Of a stretch of 64,000 nucleotides of DNA, positions 10,194 to 20,013 are shown piece by piece (position 1 is the stretch's first letter; every line of letters starts with the position of its first letter). The notes beneath the pieces are model-generated. The model was not told where the DNA came from, did not search any database, and was given only the letters and a program-made list of their open reading frames with translations. Origin of the DNA: Allomeiothermus silvanus DSM 9946 (GTDB lineage: Bacteria > Deinococcota > Deinococci > Deinococcales > Thermaceae); assembly GCF_000092125.1 (NCBI RefSeq), contig NC_014212.1, forward strand, positions 2,190,001 through 2,254,000, in the 5' to 3' direction. Both the position numbers and the translations under genes were made by a program.

Positions 10194-11717
10194 TCATTCC
10201 CACTCAATGGTCGCAGGGGGCTTGCTGGTGATGTCGTAGACCACCCGCCCGACTTCCGGCACCTGGCGGGTGATCTTGCGGGCCACCTCGTCGAGGAACT
10301 CCCAGGGCAAGCGGGCCCAGTCGGCGGTCATGAAGTCCACCGTGCTCACCGCCCGCAAGCCCAGCACGTAGCCGTAGCTGCGCTCGTCCCCAACAACCCC
10401 CACGCTCTGTACCGGAGTAAGTACAGCCAGCGCTTGAGCAACGCTGTCGTAGAGATTCCAGTCGCGCAGAGCGCTGATAAAAATATCATCGGCCCGGCGC
10501 AGGATATCGAGTTTCTCTCGCGTAACTTCCCCCAGGATGCGAATCGCCAGGCCCGGCCCGGGGAAGGGGTGGCGCATGCGGATATGCTCGGGGAGCCCCA
10601 AGAGCAGGGCCAGTTCGCGCACCTCGTCTTTGAAAAGGTAGCGGAAAGGCTCGAGCAGCTCAAACTTCAAATCAGGGGGCAGCCCGCCCACGTTATGGTG
10701 GCTTTTGATGTTGGCCGCCCCCTCCCCGCCCGCCGATTCGATCACGTCGGGATAAAGGGTACCCTGGGCCAGCCAACGGTAGCCTTCCTGTGAGAGTTTG
10801 CGGGCTTCGGCCTCAAACACCCTTATGAACTCGCGCCCTACCACCCGGCGCTTTTCCTCGGGGTCGCTTACCCCTTTAAGGGCCGTGAGGAACTGTTCCG
10901 CGGCATCCACTACCCGGAATCCGTCACCCAAAGGGCGCAGGGCGGCTTCGACCTCATGGCGCTCCCCCTGGCGCAACAAGCCATGGTCCACGAAGATCGC
11001 GGTGAGCTTGTCACCTACCGCCCTCGAGAGCAGCAAGGCCAGCGTCGACGAGTCCACTCCACCGGAGACCGCCAGCATTACCCGGTCCCGGCCCACCTTA
11101 GCCCGGATCTCCTCGATCAGGGTCTCGAGGGTGTGCTCTGGGGTCCAGTCCCGGGCCACTCCAGCCAGTTCCAGGAAGTTTTCCAGTATAGTCATGCCTT
11201 TGGGGCTATGCACCACCTCGGGATGAAACTGCACCCCGAAGGTTCTGCCGTCTGGCGCGGCGATGGCTGCTACCGGGTTCTCCTCGGTTTCGGCGATCAC
11301 CTGCCACCCTGGGGGGAGCTGGGTGACGGCATCGGAATGGCTCATCCAAACCTGGATTTCTCCCTCCAGCCCGGCAAAAAGTGGCCCTTCGTGGCGGGAG
11401 AGGAAGGCCTTACCATACTCGCGCCGCCCAGCCCGCTCGACACGCCCGCCGAGGTGCTGGGCCAACAGTTGCATCCCGTAGCAAATGCCGAGGATGGGGA
11501 GGTTCTGCTCGAGCAATCCCTCCGCCGCTCGTGGTGCTGCCGGGTCGAAGACCGAGTTGGGACCACCCGATAAGATAATCGCCTGGGGCTTTTCCGCCAG
11601 AATCCGCTCCAGCGGAGCTGTTCCCGGTAAGATAACCGAAAAAGCCCTCAGCTCCCGGACGCGCCGGGCGATGAGCCGGGTGTACTGCGAGCCGTAATCG
11701 AGGATGACGACGCTCAT
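10194..11717 (-). CDS. guaA: GMP synthase (glutamine-hydrolysing)
   Basis: This 507-residue enzyme converts XMP to GMP. The class I amidotransferase domain has Cys79 (GICYGMQ), His165 and Glu167 (QFHPE). The ATP pyrophosphatase domain has the PP-loop SGGVDSS (216-222), and the C-terminal dimerisation domain ends in the conserved [16 protein letters not shown] box (11724-11729) lies exactly 6 nt before the ATG with no Shine-Dalgarno, so a purine riboswitch leader is excluded and the mRNA looks leaderless. Confidence 0.97.
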   Translation of the reverse strand: MSVVILDYGSQYTRLIARRVRELRAFSVILPGTAPLERILAEKPQAIILSGGPNSVFDPAAPRAAEGLLEQNLPILGICYGMQLLAQHLGGRVERAGRREYGKAFLSRHEGPLFAGLEGEIQVWMSHSDAVTQLPPGWQVIAETEENPVAAIAAPDGRTFGVQFHPEVVHSPKGMTILENFLELAGVARDWTPEHTLETLIEEIRAKVGRDRVMLAVSGGVDSSTLALLLSRAVGDKLTAIFVDHGLLRQGERHEVEAALRPLGDGFRVVDAAEQFLTALKGVSDPEEKRRVVGREFIRVFEAEARKLSQEGYRWLAQGTLYPDVIESAGGEGAANIKSHHNVGGLPPDLKFELLEPFRYLFKDEVRELALLLGLPEHIRMRHPFPGPGLAIRILGEVTREKLDILRRADDIFISALRDWNLYDSVAQALAVLTPVQSVGVVGDERSYGYVLGLRAVSTVDFMTADWARLPWEFLDEVARKITRQVPEVGRVVYDITSKPPATIEWE

Positions 11718-11786
11718 GTAAAAAGTGTAAGGCTAGAAGCCACGAGGAGAAAAACATTCTCGGAGATTTTGCCCAGCCTCAAGCGT

Positions 11787-13085
11787 TTAGCGCAGCCGGA
11801 TATTGACCCCATTGGGAGCCGGGACCTCCAGCAATAGCTCACTCGGCTCGCGGCCATCGGCGCGAATGCGCAGGCGGTAGACCCCAGCCTTGTCAAAGAA
11901 GACTGGCCCCGGCACCTCCGCGATCACCGTGCCCACCAACATGGTAGAACCCTCAGGAGCTTCCAGCAGTTCAACCCGGGCGCTCTGCCCGGCAGGCTCT
12001 ACCCGGAACGCCACCGTAAAGCCCTGATGGGTCACGGAGCTAGAACGCGGCCAGTACTGGTAGGCCAGAAAGCCGATCCCCACCAGCAGGAGCAGCACTA
12101 CCACCGCACGCAACCAGCCGGGAACGACCCCGCGGCGGCTGCGACCTGGGTCGATCACGGGAAAGGGAGGCTCGAGCGGGTCGTCGATACGTACTTTTTT
12201 CGGAGGGTTGGATTGGCGCATAGGCGCTGGCTCGGGGGCGGGGGTTTCCTCGGTGATCTCCACCTTGAGTGAGGCTTTGGATTTCGGCGGGGAGGGCTGC
12301 TCGACCTCCGGGGCCGCGGCCTCGAGCCCCTCCCCTTCCTCAGGCTCTTTTAGGGGTGCGGGGGACTCGGTCTCAGCGGTAGCGCCCTCCGGCGAGGGGC
12401 TGGGGAGGGTAGGGAAAGCGGCTTGCTGAGGTTCTGTAAAAAGCGAACCGGAGATCTCCCGCACTTTAGGCCCGGAACGGGAGGGGGGAACGGTCTGAAC
12501 GGCCACTTCCAACTGTTCGCGCAACTGGGCGGTGGTCAACTTTCCCTCAGCCCAAGCCTCGAGCGCACCCTTCCAAGGGAGGCCACCCCAATCTTCTCCG
12601 GCTAAGGCCCGAATGCTCTCGAGCAATCCCTCGCGGTCCGGGCGCAGGGGCCGGGTCGGCAACCCCAGCCCCTCCAGCCAGGCTTTGGACCCCTTGACCC
12701 AGATCCGCTCCGGGGTGATCGCGCCGTGCTCGAGGTGAGCCGCTTTAGCCCGATCGAGGGTCTCGGCCAAAGCCAACACCCAATCACGCAAGCGCTGCGC
12801 GGGGGCTGATCCCAGATAGCGGTTAGCCGGAACCGCCCCTAACGGCAACTCGGCTACCCAGGCTGTCCCTGAACCGTCCTCGAGGGTGAGGGCTTCGAGC
12901 CAGGGCAAACTTCCCTCCACCCGCACTCCAGGCAGCGCAGCTTGAACCGGACGGTACACCAAAACCGGAATGCCCGTGCGGGCGTCCTGGGCCTCAAACA
13001 CGTCCAACGGATGACCATTTTTAGTCGTAATATCCCCGGCTAATCCCAGGGGCCGACGCAGCAGATAAGGCCCCAAGCTTTCCAT
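11787..13085 (-). CDS. Pseudokinase-like single-pass membrane protein
   Basis: This is a protein of 432 residues whose precise family I do not recognise. Residues ~1-210 look like a degraded protein-kinase fold (HLEHGAITPERIWVKGSKAWLEG resembles a catalytic-loop region without HRD or DFG). Residues ~215-330 are Pro/Glu-rich and low-complexity. One transmembrane helix follows (VVVLLLLVGIGFLAYQYW), and the last ~85 residues read as a beta-rich PEGA/Ig-like extracytoplasmic domain. The ATG at 13085 is chosen because a TATACT box (13093-13098) ends 7 nt upstream, with TTGGTA 18 bp before it. A receptor or scaffold role is a guess. Confidence 0.72.
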   Translation of the reverse strand: MESLGPYLLRRPLGLAGDITTKNGHPLDVFEAQDARTGIPVLVYRPVQAALPGVRVEGSLPWLEALTLEDGSGTAWVAELPLGAVPANRYLGSAPAQRLRDWVLALAETLDRAKAAHLEHGAITPERIWVKGSKAWLEGLGLPTRPLRPDREGLLESIRALAGEDWGGLPWKGALEAWAEGKLTTAQLREQLEVAVQTVPPSRSGPKVREISGSLFTEPQQAAFPTLPSPSPEGATAETESPAPLKEPEEGEGLEAAAPEVEQPSPPKSKASLKVEITEETPAPEPAPMRQSNPPKKVRIDDPLEPPFPVIDPGRSRRGVVPGWLRAVVVLLLLVGIGFLAYQYWPRSSSVTHQGFTVAFRVEPAGQSARVELLEAPEGSTMLVGTVIAEVPGPVFFDKAGVYRLRIRADGREPSELLLEVPAPNGVNIRLR

Positions 13086-13476
13086 AGCTTTGAGTATAAG
13101 TGCGCCCGCCAAGCGCTACCAAGTCCATCTTTGCCCGATACATCCGTCAGCGACGAAAACCCTTGGCTGGAGCTAGCCTCAGAAGGTACGACTTTTCTTG
13201 GCTGAGACATCTCTGAGAATTCAACCAACCGTGGGCACTAAGGTTCGAAGAAAGCCGCATAGACTGTGGTTTTATAACCCAGGCTTGTAGCCCACCGCCT
13301 TAGCCAGGACAATCCATCGTTGACATCGCTTTTTGCCCACTCCTATAATTCCTCTACGTGAGCGCGTTGCTCGGGGTTTGCTGAAGCCTAAGCTGGCTTG
13401 CCCTCCTGGCGCGCCCTGATCTGATAGCGCCGTACTAGGCCCGGCGTTTTCGGGAGTAGATATGAAAGGAGTTGGG
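13086..13476. other. 391-bp divergent intergenic region
   Basis: No convincing gene is seen here. The left end holds the promoter of the pseudokinase-like gene. The right part holds the perfect promoter at 13320-13349 and a leader of about 120 nt. The middle (about 13100-13310) has lower GC than its neighbours, and I see no RNA motif I can name. Confidence 0.5.
13320..13349 (+). promoter_or_regulatory. Perfect sigma-A-type promoter
   Basis: TTGACA (13320-13325) and TATAAT (13344-13349) match consensus at every position with an 18-bp spacer. Transcription should start near 13356, giving a leader of about 120 nt before the unknown gene at 13477. It is the only fully consensus promoter I see in the window. 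Confidence 0.85.
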
Positions 13477-13845
13477 ATGGAGTACAAGATTACGCTTTCG
13501 ACCGAGGAGATCGTGCGGGGGCTCAAGCACTACCGGCGTATCGCTAAACAGGATGTCCTCCGGTCGCCCGAGACCCCCAACCCCGAAGTATTCAGGCGCC
13601 ACGCCGAGGCCCGGCGCGAGGTGTACGCCAAGCTCGCTGAGATCGCCGAGTTGCACGGCCCAGAAGAGGTAGTGGGGCAGGCTCTCAATCTGTACCAGAC
13701 CCTCCCTTTCGTCACCGGGACCGCCGAGGATGCCTATCCCGAGATCAAGGGAAAAGAAAATGCCCTCGAGAATTTCTTTTTGATGATCGGCCTGGACCCC
13801 AAAGTCCGCCGCGAAGCACGCAAAGCCCGTAAACCCGTGGAATAA
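13477..13845 (+). CDS. Conserved hypothetical protein, strongly promoted
   Basis: This is a 122-residue soluble, mostly helical, charged protein that I do not recognise. The start is the ATG at 13477, with AAAGGAG 5 nt upstream; an earlier ATG at 13462 lacks such a site. It ends in a basic tail (RREARKARKPVE). There is no signal peptide, membrane segment or obvious motif. The consensus promoter and good ribosome-binding site predict abundant expression, so a structural or nucleic-acid-binding housekeeping role is possible but unproven. Confidence 0.75.
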   Translation: MEYKITLSTEEIVRGLKHYRRIAKQDVLRSPETPNPEVFRRHAEARREVYAKLAEIAELHGPEEVVGQALNLYQTLPFVTGTAEDAYPEIKGKENALENFFLMIGLDPKVRREARKARKPVE

Positions 13846-13906
13846 AAAAAGTGTAAGTGAGGGTGGAGTGTAGAGAAACGCTCACTCCCCCTTGTACGCT
13901 AACGCT

Positions 13907-14524
13907 ATGAACCTCGAGCTTTTAGCCGCCCAGGCCCAAGTTTGCACCGCCTGCCGCTTGGCTAAGACCCGCACCAAGGTAGTCTTCGGCGAGGGCAACC
14001 CCGATGCCAAGGTATTCATCGTGGGAGAAGGGCCGGGTGAGGAAGAAGACAAAACCGGGCGACCTTTCGTGGGCAAGGCCGGGCAGCTCCTAGACCGTAT
14101 CCTAGAGGCCGCTGGGATTCCTCGGGAGTCCATTTACATTAGCAACATCGTCAAGTGCCGCCCACCCCAAAACCGAGTTCCCCTACCCGATGAGGTCAAG
14201 GCCTGCACCAGCTTGTGGCTAAACAAGCAGCTCGAGCTGATCCGCCCACAGATCATCGTGCCCCTAGGCGCAACCGCCGCCGAGTTTTTCCTGGGCGAGA
14301 AGGTCTCGATCACCAAGATCCGCGGGCAGTGGATGGATTGGCACGGCATTTTGCTCTTTCCCATGTTCCACCCGGCCTATTTGCTTAGAAACCCCTCGAG
14401 GGCTGCGGGTAGCCCCAAGCACCTGACCTGGCTCGATATCCAAGCCCTCAAGCAAAAAATGGACTCGCTGGGACCCAAGGCCGACCGGGTGGTCAAGACC
14501 GTGAACCAGGAAAGCCTGTTCTGA
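13907..14524 (+). CDS. Type 4 uracil-DNA glycosylase
   Basis: This 205-residue protein is a family 4 UDG, the thermophile type with a [4Fe-4S] cluster. The four cysteines are C13, C16, C84 and C100. The active-site motifs are GEGPGEEED and the C-terminal FHPAYLLRNPS. It removes uracil from DNA after cytosine deamination, a frequent lesion at high temperature. The start at 13907 gives MNLELLAAQAQVCTACR, as in Thermus homologues, and a TACGCT box ends 6 nt upstream. An in-frame TTG at 13892 is less likely. Confidence 0.95.
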   Translation: MNLELLAAQAQVCTACRLAKTRTKVVFGEGNPDAKVFIVGEGPGEEEDKTGRPFVGKAGQLLDRILEAAGIPRESIYISNIVKCRPPQNRVPLPDEVKACTSLWLNKQLELIRPQIIVPLGATAAEFFLGEKVSITKIRGQWMDWHGILLFPMFHPAYLLRNPSRAAGSPKHLTWLDIQALKQKMDSLGPKADRVVKTVNQESLF

Positions 14525-14599
14525 AGTTGTCCGCCCAACGCCGTACGACTGAGGCCACAAGTTAGGACGGACGTATAGCGTTCGACGTCCGACTCCCCT

Positions 14600-15487
14600 A
14601 TGAACCTCTCCCCCACCGGCTTACTCCACCTCCTCGTGGTCTACATCGTCTGGAGCAGCACCTATTTGGCCTTTCGGGTAGGGGTAGGGCCAGGGGGCGG
14701 TTGGGAGCCTTTCCTCATGGGGGCGGCCCGTTTTATCCCGGCGGCCTTGATACTGCTGGGCTACGCTTATGCGCGGCGGCAGCGGCTCTGGCTGAGCCGG
14801 GAGGAGTTCGCAACGCTCTGCTTTACCGGGTTGATGATGTGGGTTGGGGGCAATGGCCTCATCCTGATCGCCGCCCAGTACGCTCCCAGCAATTACCAAG
14901 CGCTGATGATCGCGGCCTCGCCGATCTGGGCCAATGCCTTCGAAGCCCTACTCGACCGCAAGCGGCCCGCCCCGTTGCTGATCTATGGCTTGTTGATTGG
15001 CCTGGTGGGAATCGGCGTGCTCTCGGTGCCTAAGCTGGCCCAACCCACCCCCACCAGCCTGCTCTCGTTCTTCTTGCTTCTGGTCTCGCCGATCTGCTGG
15101 TCGGCGGGGAGCGTGATTACCCAACGCAGACCGTTTGTGCTGGATGCGGTGGTGGTCTCCGGCTACCAACAGCTCTTCGGTGGAATCGGCTTTCTCCTGA
15201 TTGCGCCACTGCTGGGCGAGCACGGGAGCAGCCCCAGCCTGGCGGGATGGGGTGCGCTCGTTTACCTGATCGCGGCGGGCTCGCTGTTGGCCTACACCTC
15301 CTACATCCTGGCGGTGCGCCTTTTGCCCCTTTCCATCGTAATGACCTACGCTTACGTCAACCCGGTGCTGACGGCTTTTCTAGGCTGGCTCTTGCTGGGC
15401 GAGCAACTTACCGGGTGGACCCTCGCCGGCGCAGCCTTGGTGCTGATTGGGGTGGCAGGTGTTTTTCAAAGCCGGGCGAAGCGGTAG
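14600..15487 (+). CDS. EamA/DMT superfamily transporter
   Basis: This 295-residue integral membrane protein has about ten hydrophobic helices arranged as two EamA repeats. The N repeat contains VWSSTYLAFRVG and the C repeat contains YVNPVLTAFLGWLLLGE. It resembles YedA-type metabolite exporters of the inner membrane; the substrate cannot be read from sequence. The semialdehyde dehydrogenase starts 9 bp downstream, though that gene also has its own TAGGCT box. Confidence 0.88.
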   Translation: MNLSPTGLLHLLVVYIVWSSTYLAFRVGVGPGGGWEPFLMGAARFIPAALILLGYAYARRQRLWLSREEFATLCFTGLMMWVGGNGLILIAAQYAPSNYQALMIAASPIWANAFEALLDRKRPAPLLIYGLLIGLVGIGVLSVPKLAQPTPTSLLSFFLLLVSPICWSAGSVITQRRPFVLDAVVVSGYQQLFGGIGFLLIAPLLGEHGSSPSLAGWGALVYLIAAGSLLAYTSYILAVRLLPLSIVMTYAYVNPVLTAFLGWLLLGEQLTGWTLAGAALVLIGVAGVFQSRAKR

Positions 15488-15496
15488 GCTAGAGCC

Positions 15497-16939
15497 ATGG
15501 TCAAAGACTTCGACTTCCCCAGCGCGGCTTACCTGGGTGGGAAATGGCACAAGACCCCTAAGACCTTTGCGGTCAAAAGCCCCTATAGCGGGGAGAAGAT
15601 TGCCGACGTGGCGGACTGTGGCGAGACCGAAGCCAAGGCCGCTGCCGACGCTGCGGTGGAAGCGTTCAAAGCTTGGAAGGCCAAGACCGGGCACGAGCGG
15701 GGCAAGATCCTGCGCAAGTGGTTTGACCTACTGGTGGCCCACCAGGAAGAGCTAGGGCAGCTCACCGCGCTCGAGATGGGCAAACCCATCACCGAGGCCA
15801 AGGGTGAGGTACTCTACGCCGCCAGCTTCGTGGAGTGGTGCTCGGAAGAATCCAGCCGGATCAATGGCGAGCTGATCCAGTCGCGCTTCCCTAACAAGCG
15901 CCAGATGGCTGTCTACGAACCCGTAGGGCCGGTCTACGCGGTGACACCGTGGAACTTTCCCACCAGTATGATCACCCGCAAAGCCGCACCCGCTCTGGCG
16001 GCAGGGTGTACGATCATCCTCAAGCCCGCTGAGCAAACGCCTTTGTGCGCCTTATACCTAGCGAAGTTGTGGGAGGAAGCGGGCGGCCCTGCGGGAACCC
16101 TACAGGTACTTCCCGCTCTCGACCCGGTGCCGGTCTCGAGGGCGTTGATGGAGGACATGCGCATCCGCAAAATCACCTTCACCGGCTCGACCCCAGTAGG
16201 CAAGCTCCTCTACCGCCAGGCTGCCGATACCCTGAAGCGCATCAGCCTCGAGCTGGGTGGACACGCCCCCCTGCTGATCTTCGAGGATGCCGACATCGAA
16301 GCCGCGGTGAAATTCACCCTCCTCTGCAAGTACCGCAACGCCGGGCAGACGTGTGTCTCGGCCAACCGGCTTTACGTGCATAAGAAGCTCGAGGCCGACT
16401 TCGCCGACGCCCTGGCCAATGCGGTGGAGGGCCTGCGGATGGGCGACCCCCTCGACCCCGCCACCCAGATCGGGCCGTTGGTGGAGCAGCAAGGGCTAGA
16501 TAAGGTGGTAGCGCATGTCGAGGACGCGCTCTCGCAAGGGGCTCGGGTCAAGACCGGCGGAAAGGCCTTGGGTGGGTTGATGTACGCCCCCACCGTGCTC
16601 ACCGGGGTCAAGCCAGGGATGCGGATCCTCGAGGAGGAGACCTTCGGCCCGGTGGCCCCCCTCATTCCCTTCGAGAGCGAAGAGGAAGCCATCCGCTGGG
16701 CCAACGATACCGATTACGGCCTAGCCGCCTACCTCTGGACCAAGGACTTAGCCCGCGCTTTCCGGGTGGCGGAGGCCCTCGAGTACGGCATCGTGGGGGT
16801 CAACGACCCGGTACCGAGCGCGATGGGCGCGAACTTGCCTTTTGGCGGCTACAAGAACTCCGGCATCGGGCGCGAGGGCGGCCGGTGGGGGCTGGAGGAG
16901 TATCTGGAAACCAAGCTGATCTCAATCGGGCTGTACTGA
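15497..16939 (+). CDS. gabD: NAD(P)-dependent succinate-semialdehyde dehydrogenase
   Basis: This 480-residue aldehyde dehydrogenase has catalytic Cys286 in NAGQTCVSANR and Glu252 in LELGGHAP. The cofactor region includes TPWNFP and FTGSTPVGK. Similarity to GabD-type enzymes is judged from ELGGHAPLLIFEDAD and the ending GREGGRWGLEEYLE. It would oxidise succinate semialdehyde to succinate and feed the TCA cycle. TAGGCT (15485-15490) ends 6 nt before the ATG, so a leaderless transcript is possible although the transporter gene ends just upstream. Confidence 0.88.
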   Translation: MVKDFDFPSAAYLGGKWHKTPKTFAVKSPYSGEKIADVADCGETEAKAAADAAVEAFKAWKAKTGHERGKILRKWFDLLVAHQEELGQLTALEMGKPITEAKGEVLYAASFVEWCSEESSRINGELIQSRFPNKRQMAVYEPVGPVYAVTPWNFPTSMITRKAAPALAAGCTIILKPAEQTPLCALYLAKLWEEAGGPAGTLQVLPALDPVPVSRALMEDMRIRKITFTGSTPVGKLLYRQAADTLKRISLELGGHAPLLIFEDADIEAAVKFTLLCKYRNAGQTCVSANRLYVHKKLEADFADALANAVEGLRMGDPLDPATQIGPLVEQQGLDKVVAHVEDALSQGARVKTGGKALGGLMYAPTVLTGVKPGMRILEEETFGPVAPLIPFESEEEAIRWANDTDYGLAAYLWTKDLARAFRVAEALEYGIVGVNDPVPSAMGANLPFGGYKNSGIGREGGRWGLEEYLETKLISIGLY

Positions 16940-16977
16940 GACCGCTATTTCATCACGAATTCTGTCTTTCGCGGGGT

Positions 16978-18486
16978 TTAATGTCTGAAGTGCCTCGAGC
17001 CGGTAAAGACCATCGCCACCCCTAGCTCGTCGGCAGCAGCGATCACCTCCTCGTCACGCTTGGCTCCACCGGGCTGGACGATGGCGGTAACCCCGGCGGC
17101 GGCGGCGGCCCGCACCACATCGTCGAAGGGAAAGAAGGCCTCGGAGGAGAGGGCCGCGCCCCTGGCTCGCTCGCCCGCGTTCATAATCGCCCGCTCCGCC
17201 GCCCAGATGCGGCTTACCGCGCCGGTACCAATACCCACGGTAACCCCATCCCTGGCTAACACGACGTTGTTGCTGCGGGCGTGTTTGCCCACCTTCCAGG
17301 CAAACTCCAGGTCCCGCCACTCCGCTTCGCTGGGCTCTCGCTGCGTTACGACCCGGTGGGCGAGTTCACTCCAGCCGCGCAAATCCCGGTCTTGTACCAA
17401 AAAGCCGCCGACAAGAGGGCGGTACTCGAGCCCCCCCACCCGCGTAGGGTGGGCCACCAGCACCCGCAAGTCGGGCTTCTTGGCCCGGTACCACGCCAGG
17501 GCTTCCTCGCTCACTGCTGGGGCGATCACCACCTCTAGAAAGGTTCCGCGCATGGCCTGGGCGGTCTCGAGGTCCACCGGACGGTTCAAGGCGACTACCC
17601 CGCCGTAGACCGAGAGCGTGTCGGCATCCCGGGCGCGTTCCCAGGCAATTTTGGGGGTCTCTCCCACCGCCACCCCACAGGGGTTAGCGTGCTTGACGGC
17701 GACACAGGCCGGTTCGGAGAACTCCTGCACCAAGAGCCAGGCCGCCTCGGCATCGGCATAATTGTTGAAACCCATCGGCTTCCCCGCAAGCACCTGAGCA
17801 TCCAGCACCGGGCCGGTCTGGCCCTCGAGCCGGTAGATGGCCGCATCCTGGTGAGGGTTCTCCCCGTAGCGCAAGGGGGTGGTATCCGCTCGCAGTAGCC
17901 CCAACACTTTCGCCGGCGGGAACTTTTCTCCCTCCAGCCAACCCGAGATGGCCGCGTCGTAGGCGGCGGTGTGGGTGAAGGCCTTGTGGGCTAGGCGGCG
18001 GCGAAAGTCAGTGGTGACCCCGCTGCCAAGCGCCTCGAGCACTGCCGCATAGTCCGCCGGGTCGCACACCGGTAGCACCACGGCGTGATTCTTGGCCGCC
18101 GCCCGCAGCATGGCCGGGCCGCCGATGTCTATGTTCTCCAGGCACTCCTCAAAAGAAGCCCCCCGGGCTAGTGTCTCGCGGAAAGGATACAGGTTCACAC
18201 ATAGCAGGTTGATCCGGGTGATGCCCTCTCGCTCGAGTTCCCCTTCGTGCTCCGGGGTACGCTTGGCTAAAAGCCCAGCGTGAATAGCGGGGTGCAGGGT
18301 TTTAACCCGGCCCTCGAGGATCTCGGGGAATCCGGTGACATCAGAGATGTGGATCACCGGTAACCCCGCTTCCTCGAGGGCTTTATGGGTCCCCCCGGTA
18401 GAGACCAGCTCAAAGCCCAAGCCCACCAACCCCCTGGCGAACTCAATTAGTCCAGTTTTGTCGGATACCGAAAGCAGTGCCCGCAT
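16978..18486 (-). CDS. purH: Bifunctional AICAR transformylase/IMP cyclohydrolase
   Basis: This 502-residue enzyme catalyses the last two steps of IMP synthesis. The N-terminal MGS-like cyclohydrolase domain starts MRALLSVSDKTGL and contains STGGTHKAL and HPAIHAGLLA. The C-terminal transformylase domain has the Lys-His pair in AVKHANPCG and the ending FTGSRHFRH. The ATG at 18486 fits the family start, and a TATGAT box (18493-18498) ends 6 nt upstream. It is convergent with the dehydrogenase gene; the 38-bp gap shows no terminator. Confidence 0.96.
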   Translation of the reverse strand: MRALLSVSDKTGLIEFARGLVGLGFELVSTGGTHKALEEAGLPVIHISDVTGFPEILEGRVKTLHPAIHAGLLAKRTPEHEGELEREGITRINLLCVNLYPFRETLARGASFEECLENIDIGGPAMLRAAAKNHAVVLPVCDPADYAAVLEALGSGVTTDFRRRLAHKAFTHTAAYDAAISGWLEGEKFPPAKVLGLLRADTTPLRYGENPHQDAAIYRLEGQTGPVLDAQVLAGKPMGFNNYADAEAAWLLVQEFSEPACVAVKHANPCGVAVGETPKIAWERARDADTLSVYGGVVALNRPVDLETAQAMRGTFLEVVIAPAVSEEALAWYRAKKPDLRVLVAHPTRVGGLEYRPLVGGFLVQDRDLRGWSELAHRVVTQREPSEAEWRDLEFAWKVGKHARSNNVVLARDGVTVGIGTGAVSRIWAAERAIMNAGERARGAALSSEAFFPFDDVVRAAAAAGVTAIVQPGGAKRDEEVIAAADELGVAMVFTGSRHFRH

Positions 18487-18869
18487 AGGGCAATCATACC
18501 CGGCAAGAAGCCACCCCCGGGTATGGCGAAGGGTCGCTCTCAACGCAGGTGAACGCGCCCGGCTTCGGTTTTCCGAAGCGCTTGGGCGATTCGCTCAGCG
18601 TCTTGCTTGACCTTCATCACCAACAGCCGCGCCCCGTTGCGATAAGCCTGGGCCAGGTTCTGCTGCTCGTCCTCGCTAAGCCCCCAACCCCCGAAGTCGA
18701 GCATCCCCAGGGCCGCGGCGGGGGCGATGGGGAAAGCTGGGGTAGAGCCCATCGCTGCCCCCGCCGAAGTGGAGGCGATAGTGCCCTCTGTGATGTCTTG
18801 GTCCTTGGAGTAAACCGCGTATTCCTCTGGCAACAGCCCCTCCTGTGAAAGCTTGTTGAGGGCGTCCTC

Positions 18870-20013
18870 CAGACTTGACCGATATACAGCCCTTGGGGTA
18901 GAGAAAGATCATGACTCTGCGCCAGGCGCTATCTCAGGTCCCGGACCCCCGGGCCCACAACCGGCGGTACCCCCTGTGGGGCCTTCTGGCCCTCATCCTG
19001 GTGGCCTTCCTGAGCCGCGTGGACTCCCTGCGCGGCGTGGAACGCTTTGCCCGCGCCAACCCCCACCTCTTGCCCCACCTGGGCCTGCGCAAGGCCCCAG
19101 GCCACACCGCCATCACCCTTCTCCTTCACCGCCTGGATCCTGAGAAGCTCCAGGCGGCCCTTGGCCAGGTCTTCCCCGAAGCCGACCTTGGGGAGGTCCT
19201 GGTGGTGGACGGGAAGCACCTGCGGGGAAGCGGCAAGGGGAAAAGCCCCCAGGTCAAGCTGGTGGAGGTCCTGGCCCTGCACCTCCATACCACCCTGGCC
19301 CAGGCCCGGGCGGAAGGGAGGGAGGAGAAGGCCTTCCTGGAGCTTCTGGACCGTTTGGAGGCGAGGGAGCTGGAGGGCAAGGTGGTGGTGGGGGACGCGG
19401 GGTACCTGTACCCTGAGGTGGCGGCCCGGGTGCGGAAAAAAGGGGGGACTATCTCTTGGTCCTGAAGGGGAACCAGGAGGAGCTTTTGTCCTGGGCCCTG
19501 GAGGTGTTCAAGGGGATGGCGGGAAGGCGTCTTCCCGGGGAGACGGAGGCGACCTGGAGTGGGGTGCGGGACGGGGAGGTGTGGACCTACCGGGTTTGGG
19601 CTTCCCCCTACCTGCCGGAAGAGGTGCGGGCCTTCCCTGGGGCCAGGCAGGTGGTGCGGCTTTGGCGGGAGGTGAGGCACAAGGGGACGGGGGAGGTGCG
19701 GCGGACGGTGAGCTACGCCCTCACCAGCCTGGGGCCGGAGGTAGCGGACGCAAAGCGGCTGGGGAGCCTGTTGCTTTCCCGATGGGAGGTGGAGAACCGA
19801 TCGTTTTGGGTGCGGGACGTGTGCTTTGGGGAGGATGCCTGTCAGGTGCGGGGGGTGGGGGCGTGGGTGCTAGCGGTGCTGCGGGCCTTCCTGGTCTCCA
19901 TGCTTCACCGAGAGGGGGTGAGGGAGAAGAAGGCAGCCCTAGAAATCTTCTCCTTCAACCCCCTCTCCGCCCTGCGCTTCCTGGGGCTCTATGCGGCATA
20001 GCGGTCAAGTCTG
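18870..20013 (+). mobile_element. ISAs1-family insertion sequence, 1144 bp
   Basis: Terminal inverted repeats CAGACTTGACCG (left) and CGGTCAAGTCTG (right) bound the element. The 9-bp direct repeat GGCGTCCTC occurs on both sides (18861-18869 and 20014-20022), in the 8-10 bp range of the ISAs1 family. It is inserted antisense within the small minus-strand gene. Codon use is more GC-rich than in the neighbours, and no CTCGAG hexamer occurs inside, in contrast to resident genes. Confidence 0.9.
18911..20001 (+). pseudogene. ISAs1-family transposase with a -1 frameshift at A6G6
   Basis: The N half (18911 to ~19440) contains DPRAHNRRYPLWGLL and LVVDGKHLRG, the first catalytic Asp region of ISAs1 transposases. 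The C half continues in the -1 frame as DYLLVLKGNQEELL to the stop at 20001. The break falls at AAAAAAGGGGGG (19436-19447). A -1 slip there yields one product of ~363 residues, the full family length. It may be programmed slippage, or a point deletion in a dead copy. The rest of the frame shows no other lesion. Confidence 0.8.

Noticed and set aside
11700-11790. Purine riboswitch before guaA
   Set aside because: The -10 box ends 6 nt before the start codon, leaving no leader to hold a riboswitch.
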